A stretch of DNA of 64,000 bases from Endomychus coccineus (GCA_958510875.1 OY294068.1:35010297-35074296); one strand, 5' to 3'; counted from the first letter of the stretch, positions 42,606-54,660 are shown. Translations and numbers: made by a program. Notes: generated by a model from the sequence alone, not told the origin.

Positions 42606-44600
42606 TACAGGGTGTCCGCGAACTACGTGGCCAAAATAAAGCCGAAGATTCTTTGATTCGAAAAAAAGTTGATGAGCCTTTTTACTTTTGCCTCAAGTGT
42701 CTTGTTTACCCGGTAGAGGGCTTCAAAATTGCAAAAATAATTTTGTTTTTTCGGTATAACTTGAGAACGTGATGAAGAACTTTTACAATATTTAGCAGGT
42801 GAGTTACTGTCAATAATGGTCATTTTTGAGAGTGGAGCACAGAGCCTTAGAGACCATAAAAATGGCTCAAACTTGAGGATGTAACGGGAAAAGTGTCCAG
42901 AACTTTTTTGTGGTCAATGTAATTCACTCGATATTTTTTATGTAGATAGCTTATCTAATTTGAAAACTTTTTTTACTCTTAGAAAATTTTGATAAAATCA
43001 ACGGATTAGCTTGAAAAAACTAATTTTCGAGTCTCTGCAATTTTGGCTTACTAATTTTACTTGATTAAAATACCTTAGTTGCCTTTGCTTTTCTAATGTC
43101 ATTTTGGCATTTGAAGAATTTATTCTCAAAACTGTCAGTTTTTACTTTGCTTCCCGTAAAAATTTTATAAAATTATGGCTCAAAATTTCACTAACACTGA
43201 AATGGTTGATATGTTATTGATTTATGGACTTTGTCGTTGCAATGGCCGGAGAAGGGAAAGATATCCGCATCGCAGAATTCCAAATCGGCAAACCTTCGCG
43301 AAACTGGCAAATTTGAAGCAAATCGCAGAGAAACTGGACGCAGACGGACAAGAAGGACGTTAGAGCTCGAAGAAGCGATACTGGAAGCGGTTGAAACTGA
43401 ACCTGGGATAAGCACACTACGTTTGGGACTTCGTATTGGAGCCTCAAAATCATTAGTTCATAATGTACTGAAAGAAGAACTGTTGTATCCCTATCATATT
43501 AAAACAGTTCAAGACTTATTGCCCATGGATCCAGGTCATCGGCTAGATTTCTGTCGGCTTATTGCCCAAAGACAAAACGCAAACCCCAATTTTTGTAGAA
43601 GAATTCTGTTCACGGACGAAGATACTTTCACGAGATGTAGTCTTTTTAACCTCCATAATGAACATTTCTATGCTGATGAAAATCCTCATGAAACGGAAGT
43701 TACGTATTTTCAGAATCAAACTAAAATCAATGTTTGGGTTGGAATTGTGGATAACTTTATTATTAGCCCTACCGTTATACCCGATCGATTGAACGGGGAG
43801 AACTACTTGAACTTTTTGGAACAAAGGCTACTTGAACTGTTGGAAGACTTGCCCTTACACATTCGTCGTGGCCTGGTTTATCCATGATGGTGCACCTCCT
43901 TATTTCACATTAGCTGTGAGGCGACATTTGAATGCGGAATATCCAGATCGCTGGATAGGTAGAGGACACGATGCACCAGTGAACTGGCCGGCCCGCTCCC
44001 CTGATTTGACGCCCTGCGACTTCTTTCTATGGGGCGCTTTGAAGTCGGAAGTTTATGCAGCTCCAGTAAACACACGAGAGGAATTGTTGCAACGAATTAA
44101 TCATGAAGCGAATTTATTGAAGAATGATCCTGAAGTTCAATCCAATTTCTTGAAACGAATTAATGTGTATTCAGGAAAATGGGCAACATTTCGAACAATT
44201 GATGCCTTAGCGATTTCCCAAAAAGTTTTGTTGTTTCTTTTAATTTAGCATTTGTTTTTCCTAAATAATCACATCGTTTCCCCATTTCTATTGTTTTTAT
44301 TATTCGTGTTTTACCGAGATATTAACCATTTCAGTGTTAGTGAAATTTTGAGCCATAATTTTATAAAATTTTTACGGAAAGCAAAGTAAAAACTGACAGT
44401 TTTGAGGATAAATTCTCCAAATGCCAAAATGACATTAGAAAAGCAAAGGCAACTAAGGTATTTTAATCAAGTAAAATTAGTAAGCCAAAATTGCAGAGAC
44501 TCGAAAATTAGTTTTTTCAAGCTAATCCGTTGATTTTATCAAAATTTTCTAAGGGTAAGAAAAGTTTTCAAATTAGATAAGCTATCTACATAAAAAATAT
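42606..44600. mobile_element. Long-TIR Tc1/mariner-superfamily element, right end truncated
   Basis: The probable left end is CAGGGTGTCCGCG at about 42,608 after TATA. Inverted repeats run 42,931-43,207 and 44,326-44,600 (about 275 bp). The outer about 325 bp of the right arm are missing, so the intact element would have had about 600-bp arms. The inner edge of each arm contains the transposase start codon region. Confidence 0.75.
43175..44248 (+). pseudogene. Tc1/mariner-superfamily transposase (D..D..43..D spacing), frameshifted
   Basis: ATG 43,175 opens MAQNFTNTEMVDMLLIYGLC, the N-terminal DNA-binding part. After a shift near 43,300 the main frame gives RRTRRTLELEEAILEAV and a helix-turn-helix, the first catalytic Asp in LFTDEDTFTR (about 43,610), NPHETEV and INVWVGIVDNF. 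Another shift near 43,870 leads to FIHDGAPPYF (second Asp) and PARSPDLTPCDFFLWG (third Asp), with 43 residues between. The tail runs to 44,248. The motifs are all intact; only two frame changes break it, so it is fairly young. It is not a canonical DD34D mariner. The related relic is at 24,660-25,470. Confidence 0.8.
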
Positions 44601-44605
44601 AGAGA

Positions 44606-44702
44606 CTGACTTTGAGAATGCCTACGTATGATGCAACAATTTATTACCACAATTTACTAAATTAAATGTTACAAGTTTGGTGTAAATTTTAGTAATTCAT
44701 CA
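44606..44702. repeat. 97-bp direct repeat, right copy
   Basis: Exact copy of 42,319-42,415, placed directly after the broken right arm of the long-TIR transposon. Confidence 0.95.
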
Positions 44703-44984
44703 ACTACCGTAAGTTAAAATGATTTTACAGTACGTAAAAGTCGAAACCATAGAGATATATTCCAGAGAATTTTACTTATTGAAAATCGAATACGCAGCAA
44801 TAGCCAATGTTTCTCATCATTTCAAACTAAACACAATTATATACAATATTATTTTTACATTAATTCGAATTTGCAAATGTGATATTTCCAATGAAAATAT
44901 GAAAATGATTGAAATAATAACTTAATCTAATTGGAAACTAATGAACTGTGAAAGAGTTCACACTCTGGATATACTATAATACTA
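44703..44984. other. Intergenic, nothing recognised
   Basis: AT-rich; the 68-codon plus-strand frame has no family features. Confidence 0.4.
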
Positions 44985-45345
44985 TAAATAAGAAATAATC
45001 ACCCTTATCCACTAAAAATACTGTTAAAGTACTGAAAAACTTTTGCCTACCAAATAACCATCATCAGAGCTTAATTCAAAGTAGACGATCTTTATGGACA
45101 AGTAGTTCGATAAACGAATTCTGTGTAAACATAGGCGGAAGTTGAGATAATTTAAGGACTTCTTAAAGGTGGCAATATGTTTCGACAAAAGTAATATAAC
45201 TTTAAGAATTGATATAATTCAAAACTGTGGTTCTCTGTGGATACAGTATAATACTACAAAAAGAAAGAATCACCCTTATCCACTAAAAATACTGTTAAAT
45301 AACTGAGGACCTTTCAACTACCAAGCAGCCATCATCAAAGTAAAC
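44985..45345 (-). repeat. Two tandem copies of a repeat with hammerhead-like motifs (family 2)
   Basis: The segments 44,985-45,070 and 45,240-45,345 match each other and, inverted, 9,455-9,550. Read on the minus strand the first has CTGATGA (45,067-45,061) followed by GGTTAT TTG GTAGGC and CAAAAG. The second has TTGATGA, then GGCTGC TTG GTAGTT and GAAAGG. Each copy has lost one part of the hammerhead core, but together they support an ancestral CTGATGA, GGCTAC/GTAGCC, GAAAGG. Confidence 0.5.
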
Positions 45346-45717
45346 TGTAAAATGCACTGCACCTCTTTCTGTTTCTGCCACTTCAGCATTTATCGGAAAA
45401 TTAAATAAGTCCATAGATTAAAAAATCTGAGTTTTAACTGTAATGAAATGTAATAAAATATATTAATAAATAATAGAAGGTGTCTCCTAAAGATTGGTAT
45501 CGGCGTTCCTTTCTGTCACCCTTGTCCCTTGTGATGTGTTGATTGCGTTTTTTGTCATCTCGATGGAGAAATTCATCCTTCCAATTAATTAATTAAACCG
45601 TCTTATATAGAAATGGATTTCTTTTAAAAATTTTGGATGAATCATCAGAAAATCATATTTTAATTTTAAGATTGAACTAGTCTTTACTTGTTGGAAATCC
45701 ATTATATTACAAATGAG
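45346..45717. other. Intergenic, nothing recognised
   Basis: AT-rich; no supported feature. Confidence 0.4.
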
Positions 45718-45789
45718 CACTACACTGAATGATAAATTCTAGAAAAAATTATAAAATAAACTTTTATTATAAAAATAAAAGATAAACAT

Positions 45790-45815
45790 TTTTCGCCGCA
45801 CAGTGTCTTCTTCAG
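45790..45815 (-). ncRNA. Hammerhead-like motif, left end of short PLE
   Basis: Core CTGAAGA (45,815-45,809, minus), then GACAC TGT GCGGC (three of five stem pairs) and GAAAA. The stem is partly decayed relative to the motif at the other end. Confidence 0.4.
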
Positions 45816-46416
45816 GTGAACAATTGTACTTAAGCTTACAACGGTATTACTAGCTATTTATACATACAGAGGAAATGAAAGGTTTTTTATGTGCGAAGAG
45901 AATAAGAAGCGGAGAGTATGGAAAATATCTGGTTATTGAGTTAAAGATTACTGTACTTAGATTTATTGATTTCTGTATATTCTAAGTTATCTAATGGACT
46001 GCTTTTATTTCAAAATTTTGATCAAATTGGTGTCCTGTCTCTAACAAATATTTGACATAATGAGAGTCAAGTTTGTTATTCAAATAACTCCTAAAATTTT
46101 CACCCACTCTACTAAAGAAAGACCTACCAATTTGACCTACATTAAACTTGGACAAGATCCACAATTTAATTTAGAGACTGCAGATTTCACTCAGTTTTCT
46201 GACTTTACTTTCATTTATTTTTTTCAAATATTGTCTTAGTGTGTTAGTACTTTGAAAGAAGTAGTTAAATTCGTATTGGTTAAAACACTTTTTATATCAT
46301 TCGAATATTTCCCAAATTTTGTAATGCTTCTATATAATTTTCCGATTTATTGATATTTAGAGGGAAAGTTTATTTGATAGCAATATTATATTCCTTCTTT
46401 TTTCAACATTGTCCAA

Positions 46417-46442
46417 CTGAAGAAGTCACTATGTGGCGAAAC
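46417..46442 (+). ncRNA. Hammerhead-like motif, right end of short PLE
   Basis: Core CTGAAGA (46,417-46,423) is followed by stem II GTCAC/GTGGC (46,425-46,429 with 46,433-46,437, one G-U pair) with a TAT loop, and then GAAAC (46,438-46,442). Position 7 of CTGANGA is free, so A is permitted. Stems I and III are not obvious. Confidence 0.5.
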
Positions 46443-46519
46443 ATGTTGTGTTCTCTTTTATTTTTAACATAAAAGTTTATTTTAGAATTTTTTCTACAGT
46501 GCATTATTCATTGTAGTGT

Positions 46520-47685
46520 TTAATTATATACACTAACAGTTGTGTTGGGTGCTACATCCCCGAAAAGAATCCTGGTTAAACCTGCTCGATCAACTTGTTT
46601 TTCTGATGGATTATCCGGTTCCCATTTAGTAGTATGTACTATTGAATCAAGACGTAATCCACTGGATGCAAAGCAGAAGGATGTTGCAGGAAGCAGGGGA
46701 TGAAGAATTGAAGATAACATAAATAGGAACGATGCCGGTTAAGTGATGCATTTCAAGAGTGAACAGTAGAAAACTGGAGACAATAAAATCTTTGATTTGA
46801 AGGAGGTTTCACCAAATCAATGATAACTAGATAGATTCATAGGAAAACGTGATGATATCAAGTTGATGTGCGATTGTACAATGAGTCTAAGGTTCTAATT
46901 TTATGTAAGGTATAATCATCAGACCAATGTAACTAGTGGAATATGTGGTCAAGCAAAGCGTAACGCCGCAGAACTACCATCGCATTGTTATATTGTTATA
47001 ACTTGTGCTCTTCAAATGGCTGATTCAACATTTTGTCGCCAGTCATCGCCTAAATTCGTTGACCAAGTACTGCCAACTTCGACAACTGCAACACGCGGAT
47101 TTTCAGAATCCAAATTGAAACACATTAAAACTTACTAAATATTATCAAGTATATGTTTTGTTTATTTAATAACGATTAACAGTTTGCGACGTAAACATCT
47201 AAAATTTCATATTTATTACTAACACCAATTAAAAAGTTAACACAAGTAATACTAAAACTAGGACAAAGTAAAATTAAAATCGAATTTAGTGCATCTGAGC
47301 CAAGAAAATTTAATCCCACTATAGTCTATCGCTTTAAGACCGATTTCGCCCAAACGAATAAAGCTTTTGTATTTGGTGCAGAACTTGGTAATCACGTTTG
47401 CAACTTGATTGTACAACAAGACTCCCCAGGAGTCTTATCAGACCGCCCGGGTGTCGGGTAGTAGAATTCTCACCCCCTTATATATGATGCTATATATTCC
47501 TGCAAGGTTCCAGCCAGCCATTCCTTGGCCCCGGTTAAACTACTTGTAACGAACAAAATATCGAATACTGGAAACTAACACGACTTATAAAACAGGTACA
47601 TAATCTTCCTACTCATAATACGGAGATGTTGTTCTAATATTTATTGTATTGAATTCAATAAATAATAACAGGCTACAAGCTTGCT
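46520..47685. other. Intergenic with GC-richer patches
   Basis: The minus-strand frame at 46,520-46,720 (66 codons) and the patch 47,420-47,540 are GC-richer and could be decayed LTR-retroelement sequence; TGTTGGGTGCTAC at about 46,540 resembles an LTR start. No partner LTR is found. Confidence 0.3.
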
Positions 47686-47689
47686 ATAA

Positions 47690-50112
47690 TAGTATTCCGA
47701 CTTTCATTGTCTTTCGCCACTTGCTACCTTTTATTATCATGAAAACTCAAATGTATCCCTTATACACTGATCTACTGGAGAAGTATGAGTTTTTTCCGCA
47801 AACGAACCTATCAAAATAACTCCACATGTCACAAAAATTTAAAGTATCCGTTTCCTTTCTCATATCTCCGGTTTTGATTGTCTTTCGCCACTTACCACCT
47901 TTTGTAATCATGAAAACTCAAACGTAACCCTTATATACTGATCTACTGGAGAAGTATAAGTATCTTCCGTAAACGAAGCTAGCAAAATAACTCTACATGT
48001 CACACCTTTCTCATTTCTCCGGTTTTGATTGTCTTTCGCCACTTACCACCTTTCGTAATCATGAAAACTCAAACATAAACCTTATATACTGATCTACTGG
48101 GGAAGTGTAAGTATCTTCCACAAAAACAGCTAGCAAATTAAAACCACGTATCACAAAAGTTGAAAATATTCGTTTCCTTTCTGATTTCTCCGGGTATCCT
48201 TGTCTTTCGTCACTTAACACCTTTTGTAATCATGGAAACTCAAACGTAACCCCTATATTCTGATCTACTGGTGAAGTATGAGTATCTTCCGGAAACGAAG
48301 CTAGCAAAATAACTCTACATGTCACAAAAGTTCAAAATATTCGTTTCCTTCCTCATTTCTTCAGTTTTGATTGTCTTTCGCCACTTATCACCTTTTATAA
48401 TCATGAAAACTCAAATGTAACCCCTATATTCTGATCTACTGGTGAAGTATGAGTATCTTCCGCAAACGAAGCTAGCAAAATAACTCTACATGTCACAAAA
48501 GTTCAAAATATTCGTTTCCTTCCTCATTTCTTCAGTTTTGATTGTCTTTCGCCACTTATCACCTTTTATAATCATGAAAACTCAAATGTAACCCTTATAT
48601 ACTGATCTACAGGAGAAGTGTAAGTATATTCCACAAACGCTCCTAGCAAAATAACTCCACATGTCACAAAAGTTGAAAATATTCGTTTCCTTTCTGATTT
48701 CTCCGGTTATCATTGTCTTTCGTCACTTACCACCTTTTGTAATCATGAAAACTCAAACGTAACCCTTATATACTGATCTACTGGAGAAGTATAAGTATCT
48801 TCCGTAAACGAAGCTAGCAAAATAACTCTACATGTCACACCTTTCTTATTTCTCCGGTTTTGATTGTCTTTCGCCACTTACCACCTTTCGTAATCATGAA
48901 AACTCAAACATAAACCTTATATACTGATCTACTGGGGAAGTGTAAGTATCTTCCGCAAAAACAGCTAGCAAAATAAATCCACATATCACAAAAGTTGAAA
49001 ATATTCGTTTCCTTTCTGATTTCTCCGGGTATCCTTGTCTTTCGTCACTTAACACCTTTTGTAATCATGAAAACTCAAACGTAACCCCTATATTCTGATC
49101 TACTGGTGAAGTATGAGTATCTTCCGCAAACGAAGCTAGCAAAATAACTCTACTTGTCACAAAAGTTCAAAATATTCGTTTCCTTCCTCATTTCTTCAGT
49201 TTTGATTGTCTTTCGCCACTTATCACCTTTTATAATCATGAAAACTCAAATGTAACCCTTATATACTGATCTACAGGAGAAGTGTAAGTATATTCCGCAA
49301 ACGCTCCTAGGAAAATAACTCCACATGTCACAAAAATTGAAAATATTCGTTTCCTTTCTGATTTCTCCGGGTATCATTGTCTTTCGTCACTTACCACCTT
49401 TTGTAATCATGAAAACTCAAACTTAACGCTTATATACTGATCTACAGGAGAAGTGTAAGTATCTTCCGCAAACGCAGCTAGCAAAATAACTCCACATGTC
49501 ACAAAAGTTCAAAATATTCCTTTCCTTTCTGATTTCTCTGGGTATCATTGTCTTTCGTCACTTACCACCTTTTGTAATCATGAAAACTCCAACGTAACCC
49601 TGATATACTGATCTACTGGAGAAGTATAAGTATCTTCCGCAAACGAATCTGGTTGAAAGTTGAAAATATTCGTTTCCTTTCTCATTTCTCCGGTTTTGAT
49701 TGTCTTTCGCCACTTACCACCTTTTGTAATCATGAAAACTCAAACATAACCTTTATATACTGATCTACTGGAGAATTATAGGTATCTTCCGCAAACGAAG
49801 CTAGCAAAATAACTCCGCATGTCACAAAAGTTGAAAATATTCGTTTCCTTTCTTGTTTCTCCGATTTTGATTGTCTTTCGCCACTTACCACCTTTTGTAA
49901 TCGTGAAAACTTAAACGTAACCCTTTTATACTGATCTACTGGAGAAGTGTAAGTATTTTCCGTAAATGAAGCTAGCAAAATAACTCTACGTATCACAAAA
50001 GTTCAAAGTATTCGTTTCCTTTCTCATTTTCTCCGGATTTGATTGTCTTTCGCCACTTACCACCTTTTGTAATCATGAAAACTCAAACGTAACCCTTATA
50101 CACTGATCTAAT
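47690..50112. repeat. 171-bp satellite, about 14 monomers, with an 835-bp pentameric higher-order unit
   Basis: TGTCTTTCG(C/T)CACTTA begins at 47,708, 47,879, 48,030, 48,201, 48,372, 48,543, 48,714, 48,865, 49,036, 49,207, 49,378, 49,549, 49,701, 49,872 and 50,044. Spacing is 171 bp except for 151-152 bp at three sites. The monomers at 47,879 and 48,714 share the same 20-bp deletion (CATGTCACACCTTTC). Those at 48,030 and 48,865 share CTTTCGTAATC and AAAACAGCTAGC. The 835-bp unit (four 171 plus one 151) is therefore repeated. All frames are non-coding. Confidence 0.9.
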
Positions 50113-50480
50113 AATAAATTGTTTTCAATATGAGATAAATCAAAATTCAGTAAATGATCTCTATGTTTATAGATTCCTAAAGCTTCCAATGTCCCTAAGA
50201 AAGGTTCGTCACTATATTTTAAGAGAATAGGACCTGAGTTATTAATTGGATGACCGGTTTGGAAGACATGGTTTGTTACGGCGCACTTATCAATGTCATT
50301 AGTACGAAAATGATAAAAATGGAAATATTCCTCTTAGTTAAACCAACATAACATTTATATTTATATCGCATATATCGTTGGTAGGTACGATTCTATGCAA
50401 AATTTCTCTGACCTTTACAACTAATACATTGCTACATTCACCACTTTCTTCTTGATGTTTTCCCAGTAGTAGTTCCAACA
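50105..50480 (-). pseudogene. Penelope-like element GIY-YIG domain fragment
   Basis: On the minus strand about 50,310-50,110 reads TNDIDKCAVTNHVFQTGHPI and then PFLGTLEALGIYKHRDHLLN. This is the C-terminal half of a PLE endonuclease, in which NH.. and the later glutamate are conserved. Upstream, 50,480-50,340 has a frame-shifted part with YVGLTKRN, the YIG-like motif. It abuts the end of the satellite. Confidence 0.6.
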
Positions 50481-51589
50481 ATATACACATATAATTTCAG
50501 CAAAAAGACAAAACACTTGAAGCTTCTACACATTCATCAATACTGTAATAACTAAATCAAGAGAATAAGCTGCCTAATGGACATAACAGGCAAGTTTATT
50601 CCTTTCTCTAATTCCTGCTGGAACCATTTTATATTCACCAGACATATGGGTTCGGGTGTCCGTTTTAAAGACGGGGCCTGATTTAATTATTTAAACTATT
50701 AAGCATAATTTAAAATCAAAATGGTACTTGTGCAACAACATCGTAAAGATACATTGACTCTGTAAAAATATACATTGCATTTATATTTTTGTGGGATGTG
50801 AAGAGTTTTTCTCGTCCCCTGAACCTCCGTATCTTTATATTTGAGAATAAATTGATTTTTATGTTTTCGTAGAACCGGATGAAGCGTTCTTTGTGAATAA
50901 ATCCGTTTTTATTTATCTTCTATCGGCATGAAAATCGAGCGTATCCATAATAAGCACCACGTTGCTTTTCTATCTATAATCACTATAAATATATTCAGCA
51001 TACTAAGAGAGTGTGCAACTGCAAGTGCTTGGACAGTTATTATTATCTCCTGCATTCTGTATAGTATCGTATGGCACGACACATGTACGTAATGTAACAA
51101 CCGTTGTAGTACATCGGCACATGTAATTTTTGTTGATTTTTAGGAAGGAGACGCACAGGTGTGGCATGCTAGACGTTCAAGTTCAACCGCATGCCTAGCG
51201 TTTTGCCTGTCTGTCATGTTGTCAGTGGACGTGGGGTTTTAAGAACGGGAGACCCTCGTAAAGTTTGCATGCAATCCCTTCAAGCGATGGCAGTTCATGG
51301 ACGGTCCGAGGGTTTTTGATCAATAATTATTAATATGAGATTGTTCCACTCCCACTGTTAACTGCACTGTAAAAGTTATTATTCCTGGAGATTTTATATG
51401 TTCTTGAAGTTTCTATTTAAGGATTAGTCGATACCTAGATTATTTGGGTTTCAATCAGGCATAAAGGGTAGGACACTATGAATAGGTTTACGAATAGATT
51501 TAGGGAGTACATTTGAATCAGGATAAATATCATTGAATATTGAATAATAAATTGCGAATGAAATACACATTTACGCATAAATAACAATC
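50481..51589. other. Intergenic, nothing recognised
   Basis: The stretch 51,140-51,320 is GC-richer (GGCATGCTAGACG and CGCATGCCTAGCG form an imperfect inverted pair), but no class is recognised. Confidence 0.35.
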
Positions 51590-52010
51590 CTACATGCCTC
51601 GTTATAATGTTAATAATACATATTTTAGGTAGAATGTCAAGTATACCTCCAGTCACTGACAAACCTTTTTCTATTAGCTCGTAAATCTAACATCTGGTTT
51701 GAAAGTGAATACTTAAAAATTAAATTTTATTAGTCTCGTCTCTAGACGATCACTTACTGTGTCGACATGAATACGCATTTATTAAGAATTCTTCTTAGCA
51801 TCGGATTTTTGATAATTGTACTACAGCATTGAGGTTCACAATCTCGTTTATTCGTGTTTCTGTTCGTTTCGGCGACGTAGGCATTTTAATTGAAATTGGT
51901 GCGATTGGGACGCTTTGTTTAATACAATTAGTTTTAAGTAATCAAGTTTTAGACATAATAAGTCTAAGATGATGGTCGTGAGACCGAAACGTACGTAAAG
52001 ACAAGAAAAA
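51590..52010 (+). mobile_element. Penelope-like element terminal region, copy C
   Basis: Matches 16,615-17,055 over its length (TATTTTAGGTAGAATG, GTTTCGGCGACGTAGGCATT). The hammerhead region 51,950-51,990 keeps a 6-bp stem I (TTAGAC/GTCTAA), stem II GGTC GTGA GACC and GAAAC. A one-base loss changes CTGATGA to AAGATGA, which should abolish activity. Confidence 0.65.
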
Positions 52011-52115
52011 TATAAAGCATAAGTGTTATTGTGACCTATTTCCCTAGAATTTATATATAATAAATAACAATTTACATAATTAATAATGATTCTTGACTCA
52101 GGTATAAATTATATA

Positions 52116-52930
52116 CAGGATGTTCTAGAAAGACCTACCGTAGATGCAGGGGACGGTAGATTTCACAAAAATGATCAGATTCTTCAAATAAACTATAGTC
52201 CGATCTTCTTTCGTTTTGGAGATACAGAATTTAATTTTTTTTAAACGAAATTTTGTTGTAATTCCTCTGTAGTTACAGATATTTCGTTGAAATCTGGTAC
52301 TCGGGCATTTCAGAAGACGCCCAATAAGATAATTTAGTTAGTTTTAGATTATGCGGTAGATGGCGCTGGCTGCGCGACTTTTTGGGGGATTATTTTAGTC
52401 TTAACTTTTTTGAGAATAATTTTTTTGTTTTCTTTGCACATTTTTCTGGTTTACAATTTTATTTCAAACAAATAATGTCTTCTTGTTGAGGGTCTCAAAA
52501 TTTCACCGTTTTCGAGAAAAACGCGTTTAAATGAACTTAACAAAAACTCATTAACAAATTTACTTAGTACCGAAATCGCGTATGTTCATTTAAACGCGTT
52601 TTTCTCGAACTTTGAAACAAAAAACGATATCGATCTGCAGTTTTCAGTTTTTTTTGCAAATTTAATCTGATTCCCGATTATCATTTCATAGTTATACCGT
52701 ATGATTTAAGTTTTTGGGATAAAATCAATAAAACAGTTATCATTACGAATTACGCCCTCTAACAATTTTATTTATTAGGAACTATCGTGTACCAACAGAT
52801 ACGACAATTGAAAGTACGTATCTTCTCTTCTATACAAACTAAAGTTTACCAAAAACTTTTATGAGATCTTCATTCGTCAAACGCCTTATTCGAAAAAATT
52901 TAATTATTCACACAGCTCTTTCAAAATCAT
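52116..52930. mobile_element. Truncated copy of the CAGGGT long-TIR MITE
   Basis: Starts CAGGATGTTCTAGAAAG after TATA and matches 10,868 down to about 10,130 in reverse. It ends near 52,930 without the second terminus. The internal AACGCGTTTAAATGAAC inverted module is present. Confidence 0.75.
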
Positions 52931-54470
52931 TTTCTCTGATATTAAGTTTATACTAAAGTAGTGTCAGTAGCGTGTTCACGCGACACATGCCATCCGAGTC
53001 TCCGAAAAATATCTAGTAGGGGGTCACTTGAAGGTAGCCAAGTGTTCTTGTGATTGTCACCAAGTACCTGAGGGTAGTGGCCGTAGAAAAAATGTTATTT
53101 TTGTTTTATGGGGTTGTCGGCAACGATCAGAGGTGTAAGTCGGGCTACACCTTCTAGTCTTATCTTGTATTATCCTGTCAATAATAAACCTGTCTACCTT
53201 TAATTACCTCTATAATAGGAGAATGCACTCGTTTGCCATTATGAAGCCTTCTGCTTGCTGGGGATCGCATAAGTCAACACTACAATATGCTCCCGCATTA
53301 TAACATAATGTCGAATATGTGTGTGAGTGTGTGAGTGAATCTGTAATCATGTACATTTCATTTAAACTTGAAACTGCAACAACAAGGGATTATTTTTATG
53401 GACATTTTTGCTACTTTATCTGTGAATATTGTATTGTCTCTTGTAATGCACATTATACTACCTTTTAGATTGTTTTTGTTATTCCAAAAGGTCAGGGAGA
53501 AACAGCATTTCAGCAGTATCATTGGAAGTTGATAAAGCTGAAGGAATTTGTAAATCACATTAATTACAATGAAGAATTTGTTTATTTATTTATTTATTTA
53601 TTTATTTATTCAGGTGTTAATACAACAATTATCAATACATGATATTTGCCCTGCTGAGATGGGTTTTCCATTTATGCGCAGGCCTGATTCTTAACAATAA
53701 TAACTTAAAAACTAAATTATAAATTCTAATTTAAGCCTATTTTCAATTGCACTTTTATTCCTTATTTAACTAATAGACATTAATCAATCATTCAACTCAA
53801 TCTTTTTGAAAAACTTAACGTATTGCATTTTTCAATGAAATTTTTACTAATTATATTTTTCCGGTTTACAGCTGTTAAGTCTTTCAAGTTTTTTTAATTA
53901 TTTGGCAATGCATTAAACAACAATCTCGCAACATATTCATTTCTTTGTTGTCCCACAGTTTTGTCACATTTTATTAAACTTAAATTATTATTCCTTGTAA
54001 AATTTCTACTTTCATAATCAGTATTTAAATTTATATAATAATAATTGTACTTATTTTATTTCAGAGGCAAGTGGAAGGAAATAGAAACTTGGATGTTATT
54101 ATTGAGGAACTTTTTTTCAGCTTTTTAGGAAAACTCAAGGTTCTGGAAATTCGGTTGAAACGATTGTATTCCATTGTTGTTGTCGCTGTATCAATATACA
54201 TTTAAAAAAAAAATCGATGGTGGAAGCCGTTACTTTATGGTAATTTATCATTTTGATTATATGAAAGAATAACTACTTTGTTTTTATACCACTTTTATTA
54301 ATAATAACGTGAAAACGTAACTATAGTTTCAACACCGAAGTGACATTATCAAATAATTAGAAAATTATGAAGAAATCAATGAAACAGTTCAAGAATAAAT
54401 AGAGTAGAGTAAAGTAGGGTTCAAAGTAAGGTATCAACGGAAATTCCAAAAACAGGTAGATCCTAGGAAA
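52931..54470. other. Intergenic with a (TTTA)n tract
   Basis: TTTATTTATTTA repeats at about 53,578-53,608. The stretch 52,970-53,180 is GC-richer and ends near AATAAA, possibly a 3' UTR-like or repeat sequence. No gene is recognised. Confidence 0.35.
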
Positions 54471-54660
54471 GTACAGTATTACATAGTAAACATAGTAACA
54501 ATTTGTGAATTACTGTGATTATAATTTAATATTCTAAGAATTATTTAAAGAGCGGTTTGACAGACAGTACAGTATTACAAAGTAAACATAGTAACAATTT
54601 GTGAATAAGTGTGATTATAATTTATTATTCTAAGAATTATTTTAAAAGCGGTTTGAATGA
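54471..54660. repeat. Tandem duplication of about 96 bp
   Basis: ACAGTATTACA(T/A)AGTAAACATAG to AAAGCGGTTTGA occurs twice in succession (54,471 and 54,567), with few differences. Confidence 0.8.

Larger units (their letters stand above)
45718..46519 (-). mobile_element. Short Penelope-like element with inverted ends, each with a hammerhead-like motif
   Basis: About 110 bp at 45,718-45,830 is repeated inverted at 46,410-46,519 (CACTACA(C/A)TGAAT, AAAATAAACTTTTAT). Between them the minus strand encodes a broken GIY-YIG endonuclease C-terminus. In one frame it reads FRSYLNNKLDSHYVKYLLET and TGHQFDQNF (about 46,095-46,005), typical of PLEs. The reverse transcriptase is absent. Both ends carry CTGAAGA...GAAA motifs pointing inward or outward as mirror images. 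Confidence 0.65.
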
